A DNA stretch of 64,000 nucleotides, taken from assembly GCF_007995155.1 (NCBI RefSeq), contig NZ_CP042593.1, positions 2,460,001 to 2,524,000 of the forward strand. The letters are read 5' to 3'. The position numbers were made by a program, and so were the translations under genes. Each line of letters starts with the position of its first letter. The first letter of the stretch is position 1. The DNA comes from Cytobacillus dafuensis. GTDB taxonomy: Bacteria > Bacillota > Bacilli > Bacillales > Cytobacillaceae. Shown here piece by piece: positions 17,413 to 26,820 of this stretch. The notes below the pieces were generated by a model. That model was not told where the DNA came from. It made no database searches and was given only the letters and a program-made list of their open reading frames with translations.

Positions 17413-18234
17413 TTATTTCCACCATTCATCTTGTAAGGATGCCGGAATTCTTCTTTTGTGTTCTGATAAAAGATAGCGTTTTTCAATTTTATCTGCCGCT
17501 TCTTTTCTTACTTGTTTTCCTTCTAGGTAATCATCTAGTTCATCATAAGTGATGCCAAGCTCTGTTTCGTCCGCTTGTCCTGGTTTATGATCGAGTAAAT
17601 CTGCAGTTGGAACTTTTAAATATAATCTTTCATCTGCTCCTAATTCTTTTAACAGTGCCTTCCCCTGTCTTTTTGTCAAACCTGTTAATGGGGTGACATC
17701 CGCCCCGCCATCACCATATTTAGTAAAAAAGCCTGTAATAGCTTCAGCAGCATGATCGGTTCCAATAACTAATAAACCCATTTCGCCTCCAAAGGCATAC
17801 TGTGCAATCATTCTCATTCTTGCTTTAACATTCCCCTTTTGAAAATCACTTATAGGGTTGCCTTTTACAATTTTATTATACTCCTTTTGTATTTCATCTA
17901 CCGATTCTTTAATATTAAATACATATTCATGATCAGCCTTAATAAAGGATAACGCCATTTGTGCATCATTTTCATCTGCTTGAACTCCATAAGGAAGTCG
18001 AACAGCTACAAATATGGCCTCATTTCCTTCATTCCGAAATTCCTCTACTGCTAACTGAACAAGACGACCAGCGAGTGTGGAATCCTGTCCTCCGCTAATT
18101 CCAAGCACATACCCTTTTGCTTTTGTTTTTATAAGATAATCCTTTAAGAAATCAATGCGCTTTCGGATTTCTATTTTTGGATCTATGTTTGCTTTAACAT
18201 GTAAATTTTTTATGATTTCATTTTGTAAAACCAT
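17413..18234 (-). CDS. nadE: NadE, ammonia-dependent NAD synthetase
   Basis: 273 residues. The ATP-pyrophosphatase P-loop is SGGQDS (47-52). [26 protein letters not shown] and [17 protein letters not shown] are the deamido-NAD and ATP-binding regions. Length equals B. subtilis NadE and there is no glutaminase domain, so ammonia is the nitrogen donor. It converts nicotinate adenine dinucleotide to NAD. It lies 42 bp downstream of pncB in the same orientation, completing a salvage pair. Confidence 0.95.
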   Translation of the reverse strand: MVLQNEIIKNLHVKANIDPKIEIRKRIDFLKDYLIKTKAKGYVLGISGGQDSTLAGRLVQLAVEEFRNEGNEAIFVAVRLPYGVQADENDAQMALSFIKADHEYVFNIKESVDEIQKEYNKIVKGNPISDFQKGNVKARMRMIAQYAFGGEMGLLVIGTDHAAEAITGFFTKYGDGGADVTPLTGLTKRQGKALLKELGADERLYLKVPTADLLDHKPGQADETELGITYDELDDYLEGKQVRKEAADKIEKRYLLSEHKRRIPASLQDEWWK

Positions 18235-18276
18235 CTTTTTTCAGCTCCCTTTGCCGTAGTATTTATTTAGTTTTTG

Positions 18277-19755
18277 TTAAGTTTCCATATTGGAATTTGA
18301 TTTTTTTATTTTTTCTTTGATGGATTGGATTTGATGCATTTTATTATCCCAGCATTTTTGGCTTAAATCGACTGGATACTCTTCTGGATTCAAGGATCTA
18401 CGATATTCATCCCAGAGCACATTCAAGTTTTCTTTTGCAAATTGTTGAATATCAATTAATTTTGGCATTTTATAGACAAGTTGTCCATTTAGGAAAATAT
18501 CTTTATGAAGCTCTTTTGCTTTAAAATCTGAAACATATTTCGAGATGTACGTATGGACAGGATGAAACATCTTTAATCGTTCTTCTTCCTGTGGGCTTTC
18601 ATCTTCAAAAGCTATATAATCTCCCTCAGATTTTTGATTTTCATTATTAATAATACGGTATACTTTCTTTAATCCAGGCGTGGATACCTTCTCTGGATTC
18701 CCGCTTATCTTCATTGTGTCAATCATTTCTCCATCCTCGTTTTCGATCGAAACAAGTTTATAGACTGCACCGAGAGCTGCTTGATCATAAGCAGTAATTA
18801 ATTTTGTTCCAATACCCCATGTATCTATTTTTGCTCCTTGACCTTTTAAATGCATGATCGTATATTCATCTAGATCATTTGAAGCAATTATTTTTGCATC
18901 AGGATAACCAGCTTCATCAAGCATTTTTCTTGCTTCCTTCGACAAGTAAGCGAGGTCTCCGCTATCAAGACGAATACCATTAAAGTTTATCTTATCTCCA
19001 AGTTCTTTAGCGACTTTTATAGCATTAGGAACACCTGATTTTAATGTGTCATATGTATCAACAAGAAAGACACAATTTTTATGTCTTTTTGCGTATTTTA
19101 GAAATGCTGTATATTCATCTTGATATGCTTGAACAAGAGCATGGGCATGAGTTCCTGAAACGGGTATACCAAACTTTTTTCCAGCTCTTGTGTTCGAAGT
19201 AGATTGAAAGCCTCCTATATATGCTGCTCTTGCTCCCCAAATGGCTGCATCCATTTCTTGTGCTCTTCTAGTTCCAAACTCCATTGCCATTTGATCACCA
19301 ATGACTTCTTTAATTCTAGCGGCTTTTGTGGCAATTAATGTTTGATAATTAATGATATTTAAAAGGGCTGTTTCAATTAATTGTGCTTGTGCCAAAGGTG
19401 CTTCAACTCTCATAATTGGTTCATTACCAAAAACAAGCTCCCCTTCTTTTAGCGAACGAACGGAGCCAGTAAAAGTGAGCGTGCTTAAATAATTAAGAAA
19501 GTCTTTTTCATAGCCCAATACATCTCTCAAATAGGAAAGATCACTTTCAGTAAAACGAAATTGGTTAATAAATTCAATGGCACGTTCTAATCCAGCAAAA
19601 ATCGCGAAGCCATTTCCAAAAGGCGTCTTCCGAAAATATAATTCAAAAATGGCTTTTCGATTATGAATATTGTCTGCCCAATAAGTTTCCGCCATATTGA
19701 TTTGGTATAAATCTGTATGTAAAGTCAGGCTATCATCTGAAAATGATGTACTCAT
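18277..19755 (-). CDS. pncB: PncB, nicotinate phosphoribosyltransferase
   Basis: 492 residues. LTLHTDLYQINMAETYW at the start, GTRRAQEMDAAIWGARAAYIGG, the HAHALVQAYQDE loop and GIRLDSGDLAYLSKEARKMLD identify the Gram-positive type of PncB. It makes nicotinate mononucleotide from nicotinate and PRPP. AGGAGG sits 8 nt before the ATG. Forms an operon with nadE. Confidence 0.95.
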   Translation of the reverse strand: MSTSFSDDSLTLHTDLYQINMAETYWADNIHNRKAIFELYFRKTPFGNGFAIFAGLERAIEFINQFRFTESDLSYLRDVLGYEKDFLNYLSTLTFTGSVRSLKEGELVFGNEPIMRVEAPLAQAQLIETALLNIINYQTLIATKAARIKEVIGDQMAMEFGTRRAQEMDAAIWGARAAYIGGFQSTSNTRAGKKFGIPVSGTHAHALVQAYQDEYTAFLKYAKRHKNCVFLVDTYDTLKSGVPNAIKVAKELGDKINFNGIRLDSGDLAYLSKEARKMLDEAGYPDAKIIASNDLDEYTIMHLKGQGAKIDTWGIGTKLITAYDQAALGAVYKLVSIENEDGEMIDTMKISGNPEKVSTPGLKKVYRIINNENQKSEGDYIAFEDESPQEEERLKMFHPVHTYISKYVSDFKAKELHKDIFLNGQLVYKMPKLIDIQQFAKENLNVLWDEYRRSLNPEEYPVDLSQKCWDNKMHQIQSIKEKIKKSNSNMET

Positions 19756-19878
19756 AAATAGAACCTCCTAAAGCTAAAGCATAACTTATACACATTTTAC
19801 CCCTGTTGATCTTTTAATACCCGAAAATTGCTTAAAAAATGAGGCAAACTAATCCGGACCAAAATCACGAAACATAGA

Positions 19879-19903
19879 GAGGCTGCCCATATGAGCAGCC
19901 TTT
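19879..19903. terminator. Hairpin upstream of pncB, possibly displaced terminator
   Basis: GGCTGC (19881-19886) pairs with GCAGCC (19895-19900). Only a short T stretch follows on either strand. It may be the original terminator of the gene at 20054-20980, now separated from it by repeat copy B. Confidence 0.4.
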
Positions 19904-19905
19904 AT

Positions 19906-20056
19906 CCCGCATTAACGGGCAGTAAGACCCCCACCACAACATTGAGATTGAAGCGAGGAAGATAGGTGGGGGACAACTGCCCGTAAAAACCCGATTGGTT
20001 CAACTAACCATCAGTGGGGGATAAAAAAACCCCCCGCTGATGGAAGTTTCACTTTA
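19906..20056 (+). repeat. Double-hairpin repeat, copy B (short form)
   Basis: Begins CGCATTAACGGGCAGTAAGA and ends GAAGTTTCACTTTAT. Hairpin 1 has the same outer stem as copy A but a different inner stem, CCCCCACC with GGTGGGGG. The middle segment seen in copies A and C is absent: CCCGA joins straight to TTGGTTCAACTAACC. Hairpin 2 is CCATCAGTGGGGG with CCCCCCGCTGATGG, a T-G wobble replacing a T-A pair. The TTA at 20054-20056, inside the conserved end, is the stop codon of the minus-strand gene that follows. Confidence 0.85.
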
Positions 20057-20980
20057 TATATGCTTTGTTTTACGATTTCCCCAAAATTGATAGAAAACAA
20101 ATGGCGTACAAATCAGTACAGGAAAAATATAATAACTAAGGCGATAAAACATAATAATCAACAAGCTTACCTCTGCAGGAATCCCATGCGTTTCCATCCC
20201 AATGAGAAAGACAAGATCAAAGGATCCAATGCCACCGGGGATTAAGCTAATAATTCCAGCACACGCGGAAATGATAACAACCGGAAATATGATTGAAAAT
20301 GGGATAGCAACATCTAATAAATGAGCAATTCCCCAAATACAAATACCTACAAACAACCATTCAAAAATAGAAATTGTTATTAATTCAGAAATATAGCCTT
20401 TCTTTAAATTCTCCAGGCTCCAAAACTTTTTTCTGAATGAAAATAAAACCATTAATAAGGGGGTATAAACTGCAATTGCCCAAACAGCTAATTTTATCAA
20501 AGGTATTTCTTTATAAACATGCAAATTAGAGAAAATAACGATCCAAGAAAAAATGGAAAGTCCAGTTAAGTAAAATAGTGAAAGCTTTGCAATAATTCGG
20601 ATATAAGGCACAGTATCCGGTACATACCTACGATAATAATAAGATCTTAGGGTAGCTCCTGCCACTCCGCCAAAACCAACTAAGTTCGAATAAGCATTCG
20701 CAGATAAAGAGTAAAATAGTAACTTGCTTTTCGGCAATTTCACATGAAAAAGGTTTAATAGAATCACATCGTAAAAATACATTGGAACCAAAGCAATCAA
20801 TCCAATAATTAACATCATAACGATGTTTTGAATCGATAACCTGTCCAAATAATGATTAATTAAATCCCAGTTGAAATCCTTAAATAACCCTTGTGCTTCA
20901 AATCCAATCAAAAATAATATAAGAAATGGAACGAATATCTTTGCCACTTTATAAACATTTTTACGATTTAGAAAAGACAA
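20054..20980 (-). CDS. YbhN/UPF0104-like membrane protein (MprF flippase-type domain)
   Basis: 308 residues with about eight membrane helices. LVGFGGVAGATLRSYYYRR and ACAGIISLIPGGIGSFDLVFL are the conserved stretches of the lysylphosphatidylglycerol-synthase membrane region/UPF0104 family. The C-terminal aminoacyl-transferase domain of MprF is absent, so it is not a full MprF and a lipid-flipping role is only inferred. The stop codon lies within the end of repeat copy B, so the insertion may have set the present C-terminus (NRKTKHI). Confidence 0.8.
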   Translation of the reverse strand: MSFLNRKNVYKVAKIFVPFLILFLIGFEAQGLFKDFNWDLINHYLDRLSIQNIVMMLIIGLIALVPMYFYDVILLNLFHVKLPKSKLLFYSLSANAYSNLVGFGGVAGATLRSYYYRRYVPDTVPYIRIIAKLSLFYLTGLSIFSWIVIFSNLHVYKEIPLIKLAVWAIAVYTPLLMVLFSFRKKFWSLENLKKGYISELITISIFEWLFVGICIWGIAHLLDVAIPFSIIFPVVIISACAGIISLIPGGIGSFDLVFLIGMETHGIPAEVSLLIIMFYRLSYYIFPVLICTPFVFYQFWGNRKTKHI

Positions 20981-21152
20981 AATACCACACCGTTCAATGA
21001 AATAGTAAGTCCATAGTATATTCTATTCCTTCCTTATTCTTCGTACAACAAATAAAATCAGAAATTGTTAGATATGGATTGGTTTCTCAATTGCTTGAAT
21101 TAAAAAATTCCTATATAATATATCCATTGCCCTTTAATTCAGAGGTGAGTAA

Positions 21153-21440
21153 ATGTTAGATTTTCTTCTTGATGTATCAAATATTCCAACTGAATACACG
21201 ATTTATGCAAGCTTTATGCTTAGCCTCATCGTAAAGTTCCTATGGGTATGGAATATTGAATATCATTTTATTAATTCTTTAAATGCTACTAATAATATAG
21301 ATGCATTTACAATTAATCCACTTTTGCTAATGCATACTTATCTTCAAAGGAATCCATTATTAAACTGGATAGCAAAATGCGTAAGGAAAAAAGACGGTCC
21401 AGGTGATGATCCTGATAGCAGATACTCCTTTCTATATTAA
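21153..21440 (+). CDS. Hypothetical 95-residue protein with one membrane helix, ahead of yidC
   Basis: GAGGTG lies 5 nt before the ATG. Hydrophobic segment about residues 17-36 (IYASFMLSLIVKFLWVWNIE). The C-terminus is charged (KKDGPGDDPDSRYSFLY). It starts 25 bp upstream of the yidC start region and is in the same direction, so the two are probably co-transcribed. I do not recognise the family. It might be an accessory of YidC, but nothing in the sequence proves this. Confidence 0.65.
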   Translation: MLDFLLDVSNIPTEYTIYASFMLSLIVKFLWVWNIEYHFINSLNATNNIDAFTINPLLLMHTYLQRNPLLNWIAKCVRKKDGPGDDPDSRYSFLY

Positions 21441-21465
21441 ATAAAAAATAGGAGGAGTTTATAAA

Positions 21466-22260
21466 ATGAAAAAAAAGAATAGTTTTTTAATGATAATGAT
21501 GCTTTCAATGGTTTCTCTTCTACTTTCTGCATGTTCAGGACAAAGTGGTCAAAATAATGAAAGCTTTTTTCAAAATTATTTAGTTGAGCCTTTTACTTCG
21601 TTAATACATGGAGTAGCTACTATTTTTAATGATAATTATGGAATTGCGATTATCGTTATTACACTTGGAATTAGATTGCTGCTCATGCCGTTAATGCTAA
21701 AGCAATACAAAAATCAAAGAAATATGAAAGAAAAAATGGACGTTATAAAGCCAGAAATGGACGTTATTCAAAAGAAATTAAAGGCAACAAAGGACAAAAT
21801 GGAACAGCAGAAGCTACAGCAGGAAATGATGGGCTTATATAAGAAACATGGTGTTAACCCTCTTAATATGGGCTGCTTGCCAATTCTTATACAAATGCCG
21901 ATTTTAATGGGTTTTTATTATGCTATAAGGGGCTCAGAGGAAATAGCTTCCCATTCATTCCTTTGGTTTAGTTTAGGTCAATCAGATATATGGATCACTG
22001 CTGCAGCTGGAATTGTCTATTATTTTCAATTTAAAGTTTCTCAATATACAATGCCTGCTCAACAGCAAAAGCAAATGAAATTTATGGGACTGCTATCTCC
22101 AATAATGATTGTGATGGTATCTTTAAATGCACCAGCAGCACTCCCGCTTTACTGGACTGTTGGTGGTATATTCCTAACCATTCAAACATTGATTGGACGA
22201 AAGCTCTACCCTTCCACTATTTCGGAAAAATCAAAACAACCACAAACAATTCAAAAATAG
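21466..22260 (+). CDS. yidC: Membrane protein insertase YidC/OxaA family, lipoprotein form
   Basis: 264 residues. The lipoprotein signal ends LLSAC with Cys23. The insertase core begins VEPFTSLIHGVATIFNDNYGIAIIVITL and has five helices. The cytoplasmic hairpin is rich in Lys, Gln and Met (KEKMDVIKPEMDVIQKKLKATKDK). NMGCLPILIQMPILMGFYYAI is strongly conserved in Gram-positive YidC (SpoIIIJ/YqjG). Which of the two B. subtilis-like paralogues it corresponds to cannot be told. It does not sit beside rnpA/rpmH, so YqjG-like is more likely. Confidence 0.93.
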   Translation: MKKKNSFLMIMMLSMVSLLLSACSGQSGQNNESFFQNYLVEPFTSLIHGVATIFNDNYGIAIIVITLGIRLLLMPLMLKQYKNQRNMKEKMDVIKPEMDVIQKKLKATKDKMEQQKLQQEMMGLYKKHGVNPLNMGCLPILIQMPILMGFYYAIRGSEEIASHSFLWFSLGQSDIWITAAAGIVYYFQFKVSQYTMPAQQQKQMKFMGLLSPIMIVMVSLNAPAALPLYWTVGGIFLTIQTLIGRKLYPSTISEKSKQPQTIQK

Positions 22261-22270
22261 TGAAAATATT

Positions 22271-22299
22271 GGAGTATGGCAAATGCCATGCTCCTTTTT
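22271..22299 (+). terminator. Terminator after yidC
   Basis: GGAGTATGGCA pairs with TGCCATGCTCC across a two-base loop, followed by TTTTTC. Confidence 0.88.
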
Positions 22300-22389
22300 C
22301 AATCTCTTTTGTTGGATAAAAAAAGAATGAATACCTTCTTTTTATTTTGGAATTATAATAAATGATTCATCAATAAAGGAGGTTTTTTC

Positions 22390-22965
22390 ATGAAAACTAA
22401 AGCATTGCTGGCTACAGCTTTAACAACCTTAATGCTATCAGCTTGCGGAGTTAATAATAACGATAATGCAAAAAATAATGTAAATGATACAGCACTCAAT
22501 AATCGAGATGTGACAAATCCGACAAGAGTTAATAATCCATTAACAAATGACGATGATTATATTAATAATAATGGGCGAACAGGTAATGGATTAACTCCGG
22601 TTGGAAATAATGATGGAAATCAACCTTCGAAGATGCGTGTTGCAGATCGTGCAGTGGATAAAATTGTTGCATTGCCAGAGGTAGACCGAGCAAGTGTGGT
22701 TGTGACCGATGATAATGCATATGTTGCTGCGCGTCTCGTGGATAATAATAAGGGATTATCTTCTGATGTAGAACGTAAAATTGCTGATCAAGTTAAGGCT
22801 GCTGATAAGAGCATTAACGATGTTTATGTATCTGTTAACCCCGATTTCTATGATCGAATGACGAATTATGCAAATGATATTCGAAATGGAAAACCGATTG
22901 AAGGCTTATATGATGAATTTACGAATACCGTACAGCGAGTCTTCCCTACCCATTATAATAAGTAA
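22390..22965 (+). CDS. YhcN/YlaJ family sporulation lipoprotein
   Basis: 191 residues. Lipoprotein signal with Cys19 (LMLSACGV), then a long Asn/Asp-rich linker (residues 20-75). The folded part reads RVADRAVDKIVALPEVDRASVVVTDDNAYVAARLV, the YhcN/YlaJ signature. Such proteins reach the spore inner membrane or coat. A TGAATA at 22328-22333 followed after 17 bp by AATTATA is a weak match to a sigma-G type promoter, in line with forespore expression. AAAGGAGG precedes the ATG. Confidence 0.88.
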   Translation: MKTKALLATALTTLMLSACGVNNNDNAKNNVNDTALNNRDVTNPTRVNNPLTNDDDYINNNGRTGNGLTPVGNNDGNQPSKMRVADRAVDKIVALPEVDRASVVVTDDNAYVAARLVDNNKGLSSDVERKIADQVKAADKSINDVYVSVNPDFYDRMTNYANDIRNGKPIEGLYDEFTNTVQRVFPTHYNK

Positions 22966-22975
22966 TAAATAAATG

Positions 22976-23011
22976 GGCATCTCTAAGTCGTGTTTTGGAC
23001 TTAGGGATGCC
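22976..23011. terminator. Hairpin between yhcN-like gene and the pyruvate-kinase-like gene
   Basis: GGCATCTCTAAGTC pairs with GGACTTAGGGATGCC around a short T-rich loop. No long T-run follows, but the position between convergent genes suggests a terminator. Confidence 0.6.
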
Positions 23012-23033
23012 TAATATCATGTATTCATTTTCA

Positions 23034-24491
23034 TTAAAAACCATACTGGATAAATGTTTTATTTCCTAATCGGCTAGTTATAGATTGCTTCATAAGAATA
23101 AGATCATTTAAAGTTTTGACTGATTCAATGATAAATTCTCCTTTATTCAACATGATACAATCTGCTCTTAAACCCATATATGCATCTGTAATCTCTGAAC
23201 GTAAAGGCATCCCTTTTTTCGTTTGATTTTCAAGAACACCAGTCGCCCAAATGATTGGGATATGTGCCGCTCGGCATATATTTAAAATTTCCTCTTGTAT
23301 GAAGGCCAATTGATTTAATCCTAACTCAACAGCAAGATCACCTCTCGCAATCATGATGCCAAAAGAATCAAACGCTAAGCCTTCAATAATAATTTTTGAA
23401 AGATTTTGGACTGCTTCTTTTGTTTCGATTTTTGCAATTACACTGATTTTCTTATGCGGTAAGGAGTCTAAATGCATTCGAAACTTTGCTAAGTCTCTTG
23501 GGAAATGTACAAATGAAAGACCAATACTATCTGATAGATCGTATATGATAGGAAGATTCTTCAAATCCTCCTCTGTTATCGCTGATAAAATAAAGTGAAC
23601 AAAGGAATCAGGTAGGTTTATTCCATTTTCTTCACGAAGCTTTGCCGTTTTTTTATTTGTTTTTAAAATTTTTATTCTAACCCAGTCATCCGTTATTGAA
23701 CTAATTTCACCAACTATTTTCCCATCATGAAAATAAATTCTGTCTTTTAACCGAACATTAGTTAAAGCACCTGTAGCATTGATTGATATCACTTTTGTTT
23801 GTTCACTAAATGAATTTAAGGTATGATTTTTTTTAATGATCGTAATATCGTCTCCAGGCATTACTTTGAAATATGGTTTTTCATCCAATGCAGAAGATTT
23901 TTCAGGTTCAAAAATCTTTTTTACTCGAATTTTTGGGCCAGCTAATTCCATATGAATTTTACACTTTGGTTCGTCTCGGCCAATCTCTCTTTCCGCGTCT
24001 CTTACATGTTGTACAAGCTTTTTCCATATTTGTGGGGAATCATGTGCACAATTTATCCTCGCAATATTCATTCCATGGTAAAGCAAATCCTTTATTATCT
24101 CGGGATTGTCGATCATTGAAGAATGCAGAGTGACCATAATTGATGGCGTTTTAAATCCGAATAATCTATTTACACGATCTTCTTTAATCTGATTTGAAAG
24201 CTGTGTATCAAGCAAATCGTTTATATGAATATCTTCTTTATTTAGGTTATTAAGCATTTTCTGTATGGAATATTGTACATGGGGATGGATATCCTGAATG
24301 GGTGTAAGTCCTTCTTGTAAAAGATTTATTTGAATTTCGCTCTGGTCCCTATTCCTTAATGAAAGATATGCGATTAAATTTGACAAGCTTAAAATTGCTG
24401 ATGAGCTTTCCTTAATAAAAGGTAAACATATTTTTTCAATTTCATCTTGGATATCAGAAAGCGTATTAATTAAGGAATCATTCGGTTTCAT
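23034..24491 (-). CDS. Non-canonical pyruvate-kinase-like protein
   Basis: 485 residues. The first about 110 residues are a helical extension not found in classical pyruvate kinase. The barrel then shows degenerate versions of the family motifs: TPSIMVTLHSSMIDNPE for the TKIVCTIGP strand, MNIARINCAHD, HMELAGPKIRV for the LDTKGPEIR loop, IAKIETKEAVQNLS, FGIMIARGDLAVELG and IIWATGVLENQTKKGMPLRSE. The C-terminal regulatory domain is missing. Ligand residues for Mg and phosphate are largely kept, so a kinase-like reaction is possible. It is not the glycolytic Pyk of this organism. Role unknown. It is monocistronic behind a long palindrome. Confidence 0.75.
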   Translation of the reverse strand: MKPNDSLINTLSDIQDEIEKICLPFIKESSSAILSLSNLIAYLSLRNRDQSEIQINLLQEGLTPIQDIHPHVQYSIQKMLNNLNKEDIHINDLLDTQLSNQIKEDRVNRLFGFKTPSIMVTLHSSMIDNPEIIKDLLYHGMNIARINCAHDSPQIWKKLVQHVRDAEREIGRDEPKCKIHMELAGPKIRVKKIFEPEKSSALDEKPYFKVMPGDDITIIKKNHTLNSFSEQTKVISINATGALTNVRLKDRIYFHDGKIVGEISSITDDWVRIKILKTNKKTAKLREENGINLPDSFVHFILSAITEEDLKNLPIIYDLSDSIGLSFVHFPRDLAKFRMHLDSLPHKKISVIAKIETKEAVQNLSKIIIEGLAFDSFGIMIARGDLAVELGLNQLAFIQEEILNICRAAHIPIIWATGVLENQTKKGMPLRSEITDAYMGLRADCIMLNKGEFIIESVKTLNDLILMKQSITSRLGNKTFIQYGF

Positions 24492-24549
24492 TCACACACC
24501 ACCATTCTATATGTATACCTTAGAAATCAGTATATGGAATGGGTGTGTA
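24492..24549. promoter_or_regulatory. Imperfect palindrome directly upstream of the pyruvate-kinase-like gene
   Basis: CACACACC and ATTCTATATG on the left pair with TATATGGAAT and GGGTGTGT on the right, around a centre near TTAGAAATC. It begins at the start codon, leaving no room for a separate strong ribosome binding site outside the structure. It could be an operator or an RNA hairpin controlling translation. Confidence 0.4.
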
Positions 24550-24640
24550 AATGGTGAAGTGCAGAGTAACTTCGATATTTTTATTTCGTACTTCACTATA
24601 ATAATGACTGTATAACCATTTAATGTTCCCTAACCAGTAA

Positions 24641-24674
24641 AAAAACTGTCAACGATAAGCTGACAGTTTTTCTT
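24641..24674. terminator. Terminator downstream of the DUF6501-like gene
   Basis: AAAACTGTCA (24642-24651) pairs with TGACAGTTTT (24661-24670), flanked by A- and T-runs. Confidence 0.85.
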
Positions 24675-24683
24675 TAAACGTAT

Positions 24684-24887
24684 TTAAGCTTCTTGAAAAT
24701 AATCTTTATAAAAGCCACCGACTTTTCCTGTATTGTCGATGATAAAATAAAATTCTTCTGTTTCATTTTTAACTTCATATTCTTTTCCGGCTGTTAATGC
24801 TCTATTTACAATATATTTAGCCGCATCTGTATGAACACATTTTACTTTTTTTAAAGAAGGTTTCTCATTCCAATTATGGTGTATCAA
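24684..24887 (-). CDS. Small conserved protein, DUF6501-like
   Basis: 67 residues with a TTG start behind AAGGAGTGG. It reads MIHHNWNEKPSLKKVKCVHT, then AAKYIVNRALTAGKEYEVKN and TGKVGGFYKDYFQEA. This matches a small Bacillus family I recall as DUF6501. The compact beta-rich pattern suggests a small barrel. No function is known to me. Single gene with its own terminator. Confidence 0.75.
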   Translation of the reverse strand: MIHHNWNEKPSLKKVKCVHTDAAKYIVNRALTAGKEYEVKNETEEFYFIIDNTGKVGGFYKDYFQEA

Positions 24888-24985
24888 TAGTTGCCACTCC
24901 TTTTTCTTTAATATATTTAGTATAAAGAATTTTCATTGGTGGCTGCAAGATGATTCTTTTCATTTATATTGGCTAACAATTAAGT

Positions 24986-26638
24986 TTAATGATGAGAATC
25001 CGAATTAATAATGAATTGCTGAGCTTGTTCACGCAATTTAAATTTTTGAATTTTACCTGATGCTGTCATCGGGTAAGAATCGATAAATTCGATATATCTA
25101 GGGACTTTATGACGAGAAATTTTTCCCTTGCAGTATTCACGAATTTCATCAATTGTAATGTTTACACCTTCTTTTAAAATAATCCAAGCGACAACTTCTT
25201 CCCCATAGACTGAATCCGGAACTCCAATGACTTGCACATCAAGGATGCTGGGATGGGTATAAAGGAATTCTTCGATTTCACGAGGATAAATATTTTCTCC
25301 GCCTCTAATAATCATATCCTTTAATCGACCAGTAATTTTACAGTAGCCATTTTCATCCATGACAGCCAAATCTCCAGTATGGAGCCAGCCATCTTCATCA
25401 ATTGCTTCTTTCGTAGCTTCGGGATTTTTATAATATCCCTTCATGACATGATAACCTCTAGTACAAAGCTCACCTTGAATTCCACGGGGAACTTCAATCT
25501 TTGTACCGGGTTCAACAATTTTCACCTCAACATGCGGCAATGCTTTCCCGACTGTTTCAACCCTAAGTTCAATAGGATCATCGGTTCTTGTCTGAGTGAT
25601 AACTGGCGATGATTCTGTTTGCCCGTATGCTATAGTAATTTCACTAGCGCCCATTTGTTCAATTACTGCCTTCATTACTTCAATTGGGCAATTTGAACCT
25701 GCCATAATCCCTGTTCGAAGTGTTGATAAATCATATTCGCTAAATTCCGGATCATTTAGCTCAGCTATGAACATTGTCGGCACCCCGTGCAGACCTGTAC
25801 ATTTCTCATTTTGTACTGTTTTTAGAACCTCTTTTGGACTGAATTCCTGTACGGGAACAATTGTAGCTCCAACAGATACACATGCGAGAACACCAAGAAC
25901 ACAGCCAAAACAGTGAAAGAATGGTACGGGAATACATAACCGATCCTCTTTTGTTAATTGCATACAGTTTGCAATATTGAACCCATTATTCACAATATTA
26001 TTATGAGTTAGCATGACACCCTTAGGAAAACCAGTTGTACCCGAAGTGTATTGCATATTGATTACATCATCTGGATCAAGCTGATTCATTCTTTGATCAA
26101 GCTTCTCATCAGAAACAGATTCTCCCATTGTTAATAGATCATCCCAATTATAAGTACCAGGAAAATGTTTATCACCTAGGATGATGATATTCTTTAAGTA
26201 TGGCAGTTTATCACTTTTTAGATGACCGGGCTCACTTGTCTTAAGTTCTGGTACAATTTCATACAGCATGTCTATATAGGAAGTATCTCTATACTTCTCC
26301 ATTAATATAAGAGTTGTTGTATCTGATTGTCTTAACAAATATTCTAGCTCTGAAGTACGGTAATTAGTATTGACAGTTACAAGCACAGCTCCCATTTTCC
26401 CAGTTGCAAATTGGCTTGTAAGCCACTCAGGGGTATTTGTTGACCATGCAGCAATATGCTCGCCCTTTTCAATCCCAAGTTTCATTAACCCTTTTGCTGC
26501 TTTTCTACAATAGTCATCAAATTCTTTATATGTCATCCTAAGTCCTCTATCTGAATAGACGACAGCTTCATGCTCAGGATGAAGCTTTGCTTTTTCTTCG
26601 AGTAGCTTACCTACAGTTGTATGAAGTAAATCTGCCAT
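24986..26638 (-). CDS. Acyl-CoA synthetase, YngI-like AMP-binding protein
   Basis: 550 residues. The adenylation P-loop is YTSGTTGFPKGV, followed by AYGQTESSPV, DGWLHTGDLAVMDENGYCKI and GRLKDMIIRGGENIYPREIE. The catalytic lysine is in TASGKIQKFKLRE near the end. It activates a fatty or short-chain carboxylate with ATP and CoA. The sequence is closest in my memory to YngI of B. subtilis. It stands alone here, not in a degradation operon, so the acid is unknown. Confidence 0.88.
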   Translation of the reverse strand: MADLLHTTVGKLLEEKAKLHPEHEAVVYSDRGLRMTYKEFDDYCRKAAKGLMKLGIEKGEHIAAWSTNTPEWLTSQFATGKMGAVLVTVNTNYRTSELEYLLRQSDTTTLILMEKYRDTSYIDMLYEIVPELKTSEPGHLKSDKLPYLKNIIILGDKHFPGTYNWDDLLTMGESVSDEKLDQRMNQLDPDDVINMQYTSGTTGFPKGVMLTHNNIVNNGFNIANCMQLTKEDRLCIPVPFFHCFGCVLGVLACVSVGATIVPVQEFSPKEVLKTVQNEKCTGLHGVPTMFIAELNDPEFSEYDLSTLRTGIMAGSNCPIEVMKAVIEQMGASEITIAYGQTESSPVITQTRTDDPIELRVETVGKALPHVEVKIVEPGTKIEVPRGIQGELCTRGYHVMKGYYKNPEATKEAIDEDGWLHTGDLAVMDENGYCKITGRLKDMIIRGGENIYPREIEEFLYTHPSILDVQVIGVPDSVYGEEVVAWIILKEGVNITIDEIREYCKGKISRHKVPRYIEFIDSYPMTASGKIQKFKLREQAQQFIINSDSHH

Positions 26639-26776
26639 AGTTATCCCCCTTAAAAAAATATGACGCCATCCTAAGAAGTTTGCTATATGTAGTTGATGGT
26701 TAAAATCCGCTTACATTTTATGTTAACACATTAACCTGAATATTCAATATTTTCATATATTAATCCTTTTATTTTA

Positions 26777-26806
26777 AAAAGAAAAATCGTGACAATTTGT
26801 CACGAT
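26777..26806 (-). terminator. Terminator after the VOC protein gene
   Basis: ATCGTGACA (26786-26794) and TGTCACGAT (26798-26806) are perfectly complementary, and on the minus strand TTTTTCTTTTT follows. Confidence 0.82.
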
Positions 26807-26820
26807 ACATAAATACGTAT

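Noticed and set aside
23034..24491. Annotation as the glycolytic pyruvate kinase
   Set aside because: Active-site motifs are degenerate, an N-terminal extension is present and the C-domain is missing; it is not next to pfkA.
26786..26806. Perfect palindrome ATCGTGACA / TGTCACGAT as an operator
   Set aside because: It sits just after a stop codon and is followed by a T-run on the minus strand, so it is a terminator.
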